Assembly (NCBI GenBank): GCA_017849335.1
Contig: JAFIHP010000314.1
Span: 1-18,584 of the forward strand
Direction of reading: 5' to 3'
DNA from: Actinomycetales bacterium
Lineage (GTDB): Bacteria > Actinomycetota > Actinomycetes > S36-B12
Length of the DNA: 18,584 bases
The translations under genes were made by a program, and so were the position numbers. Below the pieces are notes generated by a model that did no database searches, was not told the DNA's origin, and was given only the letters and a program-made list of their open reading frames with translations. This document shows, piece after piece, positions 8,472 to 14,748 of the stretch (the stretch's first letter is position 1; each line of letters starts with the position of its first letter).

Positions 8472-9245
8472 GTGCTCACGCTCTGGCGGCACCGTCAGGT
8501 GCTGCGCATGCTGGTCCTGCGGGACCTCCAGCGTCAGTACACGAAGTTCCGCCTCGGGTACCTGTGGACGATCATCGAGCCGCTCGGCATGTCGATCGTG
8601 CTGTGGTTCGTGTTCTCGATGCTCCTGGGCCCCCGCAAGCTCGGCCTCCAGCCGTACCTGCTGTTCCTGTCCGTCGCGATCCTGCCGTGGTGGTGGTTCA
8701 CGAAGGGCATCGCGCAGATGTCGGGCGTGTTCCGCAAGAACAAGGGCGAGCTGCGGATCAGCCTGCTCCCCACGGAGCTGTGGGTGCTGCGGATACTGCT
8801 CGTCACGATGATGGAGTTCATCCTCTCGCTGCCGGTCATCATCGTGGCGGTCATCCTCACGCGCGACGTGCCCGGTCCGCTCATCGTGCTGTTCCCGCTC
8901 GGCATCGCCCTGCAGTTCGTGCTGATGTACGGGCTCGGGCTCCTCATCGCGTCGTACGCGGTGGTCATCCCCGACCTCGCCCGCATCGTCCGGATCGCGA
9001 TGCGCGCGCTGTTCTACCTCACGCCGGTGCTCTACTCGATCACCAACATCCCCGAGCACATCCGCCCCTACGCGACCTTGAACCCCCTGGTCGCGCCCCT
9101 CGGCCTGTACCGCGTGGGCTGGTGGCCCGACGAGCACGAGTCGTACCTGCACTACGGGATCTCGCTGGTGCTGTGCCTGGTCATCTTCGGCGTCGGCTGG
9201 TGGGCGTTCAAGCGGCACGAGCCGCGCATCCTGAAGGAGGCGTGA
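8472..9245 (+). CDS. ABC-2 type polysaccharide/teichoic acid exporter permease (TagG/Wzm-like)
   Basis: A 257-residue integral membrane protein with six predicted hydrophobic segments at about 30-52, 60-80, 107-130, 137-165, 175-192 and 225-246. The N-terminus LVLRDLQRQYTKFRLGYLW followed by EPLG is the amphipathic interface helix and first membrane turn typical of TagG, Wzm and RfbA permeases. PDLARIVRIAMRALFYLTPV (167-186) with PLVAPLGLYR (205-214) is the family's C-terminal signature. It should form a dimeric channel that carries an undecaprenyl- or decaprenyl-linked glycan across the membrane when paired with a nucleotide-binding subunit. The GTG start is supported by the -10 element seven bases upstream and the match to family length. 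The next gene follows after one base. Its neighbour subunit lacks ATPase motifs, so the true motor is uncertain. Confidence 0.9.
   Translation: MLTLWRHRQVLRMLVLRDLQRQYTKFRLGYLWTIIEPLGMSIVLWFVFSMLLGPRKLGLQPYLLFLSVAILPWWWFTKGIAQMSGVFRKNKGELRISLLPTELWVLRILLVTMMEFILSLPVIIVAVILTRDVPGPLIVLFPLGIALQFVLMYGLGLLIASYAVVIPDLARIVRIAMRALFYLTPVLYSITNIPEHIRPYATLNPLVAPLGLYRVGWWPDEHESYLHYGISLVLCLVIFGVGWWAFKRHEPRILKEA
9234..9240 (+). promoter_or_regulatory. Strong ribosome binding site of the ATPase-like gene
   Basis: AAGGAGG ends six bases before the GTG at 9247 and lies in the last codons of the permease gene. It shows that the degenerate ATPase-like gene is well translated rather than a decayed remnant. Confidence 0.8.
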
Positions 9246-9246
9246 C

Positions 9247-10071
9247 GTGCCCCACGTCCCGCTGACCCCGGACCTCGGTGCCGTCGTCTCGTTCGAGGGT
9301 GCCGGCGTCCGGCTGCCCAAGCTCAACCGCCGCAAGGTCGGCCGGTCGCGCAACCGCCTCAAGCGGATCCGCGGCGACGTGGCACGCGACGAGATCTGGT
9401 TCGTCCGGGACGCCACGTTCTCGCTCCAGCCGGGAGAGGCGCTCGCGATCGTGGGCCACCTGAACTCCGGCCGGGACCAACTACTGCGCCTGGCCGCCGG
9501 CACCCTGATCGCCGACGAGGGGACGGTCCGGCGCAGCGTCCCGATCGTCCCGCTGGTCGGTCTCGGCGGTGCGCTCGGTGGTAGCTACACCGTCCGACAG
9601 AACATCTACCTCCTCGGCAGCCTCCTCGGCATGACGCAGGCCGAGATCGTCGAGCGCCTCCCCGGGATCGTCGAGCGTGCCGACGTGGGCAAGATCCTCG
9701 ACAAGTTCCTCGGCGACAGCTCTCGCCTCGTCCGGGGACGGATCGCGTGGTCCATCGCGATGGCGACGCAGGCGCCGGCGTTCGCGATCTCCCAGGCGCT
9801 CACCGTCGGGCAGCCGTCCTTCCAACAGCAGTGCTGGGAGATCGTCGAGGAACGCCACGCCGCGGGCGTCTCGTTCCTCGTCGTGTCGGACAAGCCCAGC
9901 GAGCTGAAGCGCTTCTGTGACCGGGCGATCCTGATCGACGAGGGGCGCGTGCTGGCCGACACGACGGTGGAGGACGCCCTGGACCGCCTCAAGGACATTC
10001 CCCCGCCGAAGGACCAGGTGCACTTCGTCATCGACGACGATGACGACGATGACGACGCCGAGCTGATCTAG
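9247..10071 (+). CDS. TagH/Wzt-like ABC subunit lacking ATPase motifs (pseudo-ATPase)
   Basis: A 274-residue protein with the overall pattern of polysaccharide-exporter nucleotide-binding subunits, including SYTVRQNIYLLGSLLGM (113 on, like LTGRENIYLxGxxLG) and FCDRAILIDEGRV near the end. Every catalytic element is altered. Walker A reads GHLNSGRDQ (70-78), with K to R76 and S/T to D77. The signature region reads RLVRGRIAWS (160-169) in place of YSSGMxxRLxF. Walker B reads FAISQALTVGQ (179-189), with S182-Q183 in place of Asp-Glu and Q189 in place of the D-loop Asp. The H-loop His is D215 (VVSDKP). The frame is intact with normal codon bias, so this is a real protein. The C-terminus ends in eight Asp (263-270). 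I infer a non-hydrolysing partner of the permease, possibly working with an ATPase encoded elsewhere. Confidence 0.85.
   Translation: MPHVPLTPDLGAVVSFEGAGVRLPKLNRRKVGRSRNRLKRIRGDVARDEIWFVRDATFSLQPGEALAIVGHLNSGRDQLLRLAAGTLIADEGTVRRSVPIVPLVGLGGALGGSYTVRQNIYLLGSLLGMTQAEIVERLPGIVERADVGKILDKFLGDSSRLVRGRIAWSIAMATQAPAFAISQALTVGQPSFQQQCWEIVEERHAAGVSFLVVSDKPSELKRFCDRAILIDEGRVLADTTVEDALDRLKDIPPPKDQVHFVIDDDDDDDDAELI
10033..10056 (+). repeat. Short in-frame GAC/GAT repeat coding eight Asp
   Basis: The nine-base unit GACGACGAT occurs twice and is followed by GACGAC, giving residues 263-270 as eight consecutive Asp just before the end of the ATPase-like protein. The tract can vary in length by slippage without breaking the frame. 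Confidence 0.8.
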
Positions 10072-10079
10072 ACAGCAGC

Positions 10080-10095
10080 CCGAGCGTCGGCTCGG
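10080..10095 (+). terminator. GC-rich hairpin after the exporter operon
   Basis: CCGAGC (10080-10085) and GCTCGG (10090-10095) are perfect inverted arms around a GTCG loop, nine bases after the stop of the ATPase-like gene. Only TT follows, so as an intrinsic terminator it is weak. It also lies directly before the -10 element of the next gene and could be an operator. Either role is inference. Confidence 0.45.
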
Positions 10096-10096
10096 T

Positions 10097-10110
10097 TAGG
10101 CTCAACCGTC
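10097..10110 (+). promoter_or_regulatory. Putative leaderless promoter of the sulfotransferase operon
   Basis: TAGGCT (10097-10102) is a TANNNT -10 element with eight bases to the ATG at 10111. There is no Shine-Dalgarno, so the transcript probably begins at or next to the start codon. No clear -35 at normal spacing; TAGACA at 10069-10074 is too far. Confidence 0.45.
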
Positions 10111-11289
10111 ATGACGTCGCCCGCCCTGCCCGACGCCGAACGTCTCTTCCCCGTCGTTCCCGCGCTGCCTCCGGATGCGGTGCTGCTGCACGTCGGTGTC
10201 CACAAGACCGGAACGACGGCCATCCAGGCGGCCCTTGCCGACGCGCGCCCGGAGCTGCGCCGTGCCGGTGTCCTCTACCCGGGCAAGCGCAAGGCGCAGC
10301 ACCGCTCCGCGATGGCGGTGACCCAGCGCACCTGGGGCTGGAAGGGCAAGGGCGGGGAGACGGTCGACCCGTCGGTCTACCAGTGGCTCGTCGACCAGGT
10401 CGCCCGGCACTCCGGGCGGGTCGCGATCAGCAGTGAGTTCTTCTGCGAGGGCGACGCCGAGGAGGCCGCGAGGGTCGTCACCGACCTCGGGCCCGGTCGG
10501 GTGCACGTCATCATCACCCTGCGGAACCTCGGCCGGCTCCTGCCCTCGTCGTGGCAGCAGTACCTGAAGTACGGCATGGAGTCCGGCTACGAGCGGTGGC
10601 TGCGCAACATCTTCGACTCCGCGGGCAAGATGACCCCGTCGTTCTGGCGTCGCAACGACCACGGCGATGTCGTCGCCCGGTGGGCGGCGGCGGCCGGGCC
10701 GGAGAACGTGACGGTCCTCGTGCTGGAGGACGTCGATCTCAGCGCCCAGTTCCACACGTTCGCCCAGCTCCTCGGAGTCCCGGACGAGCTCCTCGTGTCC
10801 CGCATGGATCTCACGTCGAACCGGTCGATGACCGCGGCCGAGGCGTCGTTCCTGTTGCGGATCAACGGCCACGTGAAGCGGGCGATCACGTGGGACGAGT
10901 ACGTCAAGTACGTGCGTCGGGGCGTCGCGCTGGGCATGGTGGAGCAGCGTGAGCCGGCCCCCGACGAGCCGCGACTGCACACGCCAGACTGGGCGCTCGA
11001 CGCCGCCGCCGAGCACGGCCGTCGCCATGCCGACGCGATCGCCGCCAGCGGTGTCCGCGTGCTCGGCGACCTCGAGACCCTCGCCGCACGGGTGGGGTCG
11101 CCACCGCCCACGCCGCCGTCGGTCGACACCGAGCTGCCGGCCGAGGCCGCGGTGCAGGCCGTCCTGTCGGTCATCGCCGCGACCCGCGACAACCCCGAGC
11201 TGACAGCGCGCCAGCTGCGAAGCGAGCTCGTCGCCCGTACCAAGGACGATCTCCGGCTGCGCTGGCGGCTGAAGCGCCTGCGGCCGTGA
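10111..11289 (+). CDS. Sulfotransferase-like protein
   Basis: A 392-residue protein whose first strand and loop, LLHVGVHKTGTTAIQAAL (25-42), match the 5'-phosphosulfate-binding P-loop of PAPS-dependent sulfotransferases (KTGTT, K32). ITLRNLGRLLPSSWQQYLK (135-153) matches the 3'-phosphate-binding region, with R138 and S146/S147. SSEFF (107-111) sits where the family often has its catalytic acid or base. No signal peptide or membrane helix is seen, so it should act in the cytoplasm on a carbohydrate or lipid-linked glycan. The C-terminal third (about 260-392) shows no pattern I recognise and ends in a basic tail. It heads the second plus-strand operon, and its stop overlaps the next GTG by four bases. 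A sulfated wall polymer is the obvious inference; related P-loop folds with another substrate cannot be excluded. Confidence 0.75.
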   Translation: MTSPALPDAERLFPVVPALPPDAVLLHVGVHKTGTTAIQAALADARPELRRAGVLYPGKRKAQHRSAMAVTQRTWGWKGKGGETVDPSVYQWLVDQVARHSGRVAISSEFFCEGDAEEAARVVTDLGPGRVHVIITLRNLGRLLPSSWQQYLKYGMESGYERWLRNIFDSAGKMTPSFWRRNDHGDVVARWAAAAGPENVTVLVLEDVDLSAQFHTFAQLLGVPDELLVSRMDLTSNRSMTAAEASFLLRINGHVKRAITWDEYVKYVRRGVALGMVEQREPAPDEPRLHTPDWALDAAAEHGRRHADAIAASGVRVLGDLETLAARVGSPPPTPPSVDTELPAEAAVQAVLSVIAATRDNPELTARQLRSELVARTKDDLRLRWRLKRLRP

Positions 11290-13061
11290 CCACCCGGGTC
11301 CTGCGCCTGCCGTCCGTCGCCGGCGGGCGTGCGCTCGACGCCGTCGCCGCCGCGCTGGCCGCCGCCGACGGGCCGGTGGCGATCGTCGCCGCGGACCTCG
11401 TCGTGTCGGAGGCCGCCCTCGCGCCCCTCACCGCTGACCCGCACGTGCGCACGTCGCTGCTCGTCCGGCCGGGCCTGTCGGTCCCGCCTGGCTCCACGGC
11501 CTCGGCCCACGGCGTGCGCGTGCGGCACCATCGGGCGACGAGCGTGGGCACCGGCTTCCACGACGTGACCGCGCCCGATCACGTGTCGGTGGGTGCCCTC
11601 GTCGTCGGTGCCGCCGACGCCGCCGCGTCCGGTGCCGCTGTCGCCGGGCTCGCGGCCGCCCTCGACGCCGGCGCGGTCACCTCCGACGGGGAGGACCTCG
11701 TCGAGCTCGTCGCGCTGGCGCTCGTCCGCGGCGGCGTCGAGGTCGCTGCGGTCGACCTGGTCGACGTGCCGTGGTTCCGCGCGCCGGCGGACCCGGGCGC
11801 CGCGCGCGCCGACGCCGAGCGCGTGCCGGCCGACCGGATCGCCCAGCTGCAGGCCAACCGGGTGGACGACGGGTTCTACTCCACGTTCGTCGTCCGTCGC
11901 GCGTCGAAGCCGCTGACCCGGCTGGCCCTGAGACTGGGCTGGACGCCCAACGCGGTGACCCTGCTGTCGTTCGCCATCGGCCTGGCGGCCGCGGCCTCCT
12001 TCGCGGTGGGCTCCCGCTGGGCGCTCGTGCTCGGCGCCGTGCTGCTGCAGGTCAGCCTGGTGGTGGACTGCGTGGACGGCGAGGTCGCGCGTGCGACCCG
12101 CCGGTTCTCGGCGCTGGGGGCGTGGCTGGACGCCTCGACCGACCGCGTCAAGGAGTACCTCGCCTACGCGGGCCTGGCGGCGGGCGCCGCGCGCTCGGGC
12201 GTCGACCTGTGGTGGCTCGCGCTGGTCCTGGTCGTGCTTCAGACGACCCGCCACATGACGGACTACGACTTCTCCCGCGTACAGCGGCAGCGCGAGGCGA
12301 CGGTCCCCGCGCGGGACGTGCGGCTGGCGGACGACGGGGCGCAGGGGGCGGCGGGCGGCTGGTCGGTCAGCGGAGCCATGGAAGCGTCGAGCCGGCTGAA
12401 CCGACGCGACGCCGTGCGCTGGGCCAAGCGAGCCGTCCACATGCCGATCGGCGAGCGCTGGCTGGTCATCAGCGTGTTCGCGGCGGTGCTCGGCGCCGCG
12501 TGGGCGCTGGGCGCGTTGCTGGTCCTCGGCCTCGTCGCGCTGGCCTACGTCCTTCTCGGACGCACGCTGCGGACGCTGACCTGGCGCGGTCCGACGCCCG
12601 ACGCCGGCGCACGGCTGCTGGCGCGGCAGGCGGACGCCGGTCCGCTGCTGGCGCTCGTGTCGCTCGTCGTCCCGGTCGGCGTCCGGGAGCGGCTGTGGCG
12701 CCACCGGGCGGCGTGGTGCGTGCCGGCGCTGCTGCGCCTGGTCGAGCTCGGGCTCGTGGCGGTGGTCGCGATCGCCTGGTTCCCGGCGGTCGTCGTCGTG
12801 GCGTTCTGGTGGGTCGCGGTCGTCGCGTTCCACCACTACGACACGCTCTACCGGGCGCTGCAGGACAGCGCTCCGCCGCGGTGGCTGACGTTCGGCGGCC
12901 TCGGCTGGGACGGACGGACGATCCTCGTGGTCGTGCTGGCCGTGCTGGGGGAGTCGGTGCTGCGTACCGGGCTGAGCGTGGGGGCGTGGGCGCTGGCGGC
13001 GTGGTTCGTCGTCGTGGCCTCCGTACAGTGGCTGGCCATGCAGCGGGAGGTGCGGTCGTGA
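11286..13061 (+). CDS. CDP-alcohol phosphotransferase with N-terminal nucleotidyltransferase-like remnant and C-terminal membrane domain
   Basis: A 591-residue protein starting at a GTG within the previous stop (GTGA). Residues about 1-185 are soluble; PVAIVAADLVVSEAALAPL resembles the central strand and acidic loop of nucleotidyltransferases, but no LxAGxGTR motif is present. The membrane enzyme domain runs from about 215 to 335. Its signature DxxDGxxARx8GxxxDxxxD is complete: D261, D264, G265, A268-R269, G278, D282, D286. This family joins a CDP-activated alcohol to a second alcohol with release of CMP. The last 250 residues are mostly hydrophobic, with four to five segments and a HHYDTLYRAL motif; I believe actinobacterial proteins of this build carry a C-terminal domain catalogued as DUF5941, from memory. 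The architecture echoes archaeal and bacterial fusions of inositol-phosphate cytidylyltransferase and CDP-alcohol phosphotransferase, but with a degenerate first half. Confidence 0.85.
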   Translation: MTTRVLRLPSVAGGRALDAVAAALAAADGPVAIVAADLVVSEAALAPLTADPHVRTSLLVRPGLSVPPGSTASAHGVRVRHHRATSVGTGFHDVTAPDHVSVGALVVGAADAAASGAAVAGLAAALDAGAVTSDGEDLVELVALALVRGGVEVAAVDLVDVPWFRAPADPGAARADAERVPADRIAQLQANRVDDGFYSTFVVRRASKPLTRLALRLGWTPNAVTLLSFAIGLAAAASFAVGSRWALVLGAVLLQVSLVVDCVDGEVARATRRFSALGAWLDASTDRVKEYLAYAGLAAGAARSGVDLWWLALVLVVLQTTRHMTDYDFSRVQRQREATVPARDVRLADDGAQGAAGGWSVSGAMEASSRLNRRDAVRWAKRAVHMPIGERWLVISVFAAVLGAAWALGALLVLGLVALAYVLLGRTLRTLTWRGPTPDAGARLLARQADAGPLLALVSLVVPVGVRERLWRHRAAWCVPALLRLVELGLVAVVAIAWFPAVVVVAFWWVAVVAFHHYDTLYRALQDSAPPRWLTFGGLGWDGRTILVVVLAVLGESVLRTGLSVGAWALAAWFVVVASVQWLAMQREVRS

Positions 13062-13870
13062 CGGATGCCACCCCGGTCGAGCGGCCGGCGCGGCCGACCA
13101 TCGCGCAGATCCGCGAGGTCGGGCAGCCCCCGGCCGTGCGCGGGCGCCGCAACTCCGAGCACTGGGTGGCCGACGTCTACCTGCGGGCCATCTCCCCGTA
13201 CCTGACGCGCGTCCTGCTGCGGACGCCGATCACGGCCAACGGCGTGACCTGGCTGATGGTGGCGACCGGGGCGGGAGCGGCGTTCGCGCTGCTGATCCCC
13301 GGACTGCCGGGCGCCCTGCTCGCCGCGCTGCTCGGCCAGCTGCAGATGCTCTGGGACTGCTGCGACGGCGAGGTCGCCCGGTGGCGGCAGACGACCTCGC
13401 CCAAGGGCGTCTTCATCGACCGGGTCGGCCACTACACGGCGGAGGGCCTCATCCCGATCGCGCTCGGCCTGCGGGCCGCCGGCTTCCCGGACGTCGGCTG
13501 GCTCGACACCCCGTGGCCGTTCATCGGGGCGCTGCTGTCGGTCATCGTCCTCTACAACAAGTCACTCAATGACATGGTCCACGTCTCGCGGGCCTACAAC
13601 GGGCTGCCGCGGCTGGAGGAGAAGGCCGAGGTGTCGGCGCCGCGGCGGACCGGCCTGCGCCGCGTCCGGTCGGCAGCACGGTTCGTGCCGTTCCACCGGG
13701 CGTACCACTCGGTCGAGCTGACGTTGCTCGCGCTCGTCGCCGCCGTCGTCGACACGGCGCTGGGCGACCTCGCGGCCACCCGGGTCCTGGTCGCCGCGCT
13801 CGCGGTGCTGGGCGTCGTCACGATCGTCGGCCACCTCGCCTCGATCCTCTCCTCGAGCAGGCTCCGGTGA
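13058..13870 (+). CDS. CDP-alcohol phosphotransferase family protein with His at the fourth Asp position
   Basis: A 270-residue membrane protein beginning at GTG 13058, chosen because it gives the coupled GTGA overlap seen throughout the operon and family-like length. Membrane segments lie at about 62-98, 125-142, 148-168 and 220-262. The family signature is DCCDGEVAR (100-108), G117, D121, but the last position is H125 instead of Asp (FIDRVGHYTAEG). The first three Asp, which bind the two metals and the CDP diphosphate, are kept; the fourth Asp is regarded as the base that activates the acceptor alcohol. It may therefore be a variant with altered chemistry, or a non-catalytic partner of the complete enzyme encoded just upstream. 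The next gene overlaps by four bases. Confidence 0.83.
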   Translation: MTDATPVERPARPTIAQIREVGQPPAVRGRRNSEHWVADVYLRAISPYLTRVLLRTPITANGVTWLMVATGAGAAFALLIPGLPGALLAALLGQLQMLWDCCDGEVARWRQTTSPKGVFIDRVGHYTAEGLIPIALGLRAAGFPDVGWLDTPWPFIGALLSVIVLYNKSLNDMVHVSRAYNGLPRLEEKAEVSAPRRTGLRRVRSAARFVPFHRAYHSVELTLLALVAAVVDTALGDLAATRVLVAALAVLGVVTIVGHLASILSSSRLR

Positions 13871-14748
13871 CCCCGTCGTCGAACGGCGCGCCCCGGATCG
13901 GCGTCGTCGTCCTCACGATGGGGCGTCGACCCGACGAGCTCGCCCGCGGCCTGGGGTCGCTTCTGGCGCAGGTCGACGTGGACCTCGACGTCGTCGTCGT
14001 CGGCAACAGCTGGGAGCCCACCGGCCTGCCCGACGGCGTGCGCGGCGTCCACCTCCCGGAGAACCTCGGCATCCCGGCCGGGCGCAACGCCGGGGTCTCG
14101 CACGTCGACGGCGACCTGCTGTTCTTCCTCGACGACGACGCGTGGTTGCCCGACGAGCACTTCCTGGCCAGCGTCGCCGAGCGGTTCGCGCGCTACCCGA
14201 CCCTGGGACTGGTCCAGCCGCGCGTCGTGGATCCGACGGGTGCCGCGTCGCCCGGGCGGTGGGTGCCGCGCCTGCGGGTCGGGGACCCGTACGCGTCCAG
14301 CCCGGCGACGTCGCTGTGGGAGGGCGCCGTCGCGATCCGGCGGTCGGTGTTCGAGCAGGTCGGTGGCTGGCCCGAGCAGTTCTTCTACGCGCACGAGGGC
14401 ATCGACCTCGTCTGGCGCGTGTGGGACGCCGGCTACGTGCCGTGGTACGCGGCGAACCTCGTCGCCTACCACCCGGTCATCGACCCCGCGCGGCACGAGG
14501 AGTTCTACCGCCTGAACGCACGCAACCGCGTCTGGCTGGCACGCCGAAACCTGCCGGCGGTGCTGGAGCCGCTCTACGTCGGCACGTGGGTGGGCATGAC
14601 CTTGCTGCGGGTGCACGACGCGGACGCGTTGCGGGCCTGGTTCGGCGGCCTGCGCGAGGGGATCGAGCAGCGACCGGCCGACCGACGCCCGATGCGCTGG
14701 CAGACCGTGTGGGCGATGACGCGCGCCGGCCGTCCCCCGGTGATCTGA
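13867..14748 (+). CDS. GT2 glycosyltransferase
   Basis: A 293-residue GT-A enzyme starting at GTG 13867 (GTGA overlap). RIGVVVLTMGRRPDELARGL (10-29) opens the nucleotide-binding fold. LPENLGIPAGRNAGV (63-77) is the usual loop before the acidic motif, and FLDDDAWLPD (87-96) contains the DXD (D89-D91). LWEGAVAIRRSVFEQVGGWP and AHEGIDLVWR (175-184) form the acceptor region, with E177/D180 as the likely catalytic acids. No membrane helix of note, so it is cytoplasmic or peripheral. It sits after the two CDP-alcohol phosphotransferases, so it may glycosylate the phospho-alcohol unit they install, or extend the chain after it; sugar unknown. The stop shares its last A with the next gene's ATG. Confidence 0.88.
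   Translation: MTPSSNGAPRIGVVVLTMGRRPDELARGLGSLLAQVDVDLDVVVVGNSWEPTGLPDGVRGVHLPENLGIPAGRNAGVSHVDGDLLFFLDDDAWLPDEHFLASVAERFARYPTLGLVQPRVVDPTGAASPGRWVPRLRVGDPYASSPATSLWEGAVAIRRSVFEQVGGWPEQFFYAHEGIDLVWRVWDAGYVPWYAANLVAYHPVIDPARHEEFYRLNARNRVWLARRNLPAVLEPLYVGTWVGMTLLRVHDADALRAWFGGLREGIEQRPADRRPMRWQTVWAMTRAGRPPVI

Noticed and set aside
8424..9503. N-terminal extension of the TagF-like frame up to 9503 on the minus strand
   Set aside because: It would run through the permease and the ATPase-like gene on the other strand; the extension is Asp/Arg/His-rich noise and GTG 8423 has a ribosome site.
10033..10056. GAC/GAT repeat as part of a larger tandem or CRISPR-like array
   Set aside because: Less than three units, in frame at the end of a coding region, no spacers.
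9247..10071. Possibility that the ATPase-like gene is degenerate through a sequencing frameshift
   Set aside because: The altered residues all lie in one continuous frame with family-like sequence before, between and after them.
10587..12836. Open frame of 749 codons on the minus strand
   Set aside because: Low-complexity Arg/Asp/His-rich product opposite the sulfotransferase-like and CDP-alcohol phosphotransferase genes; no motif.
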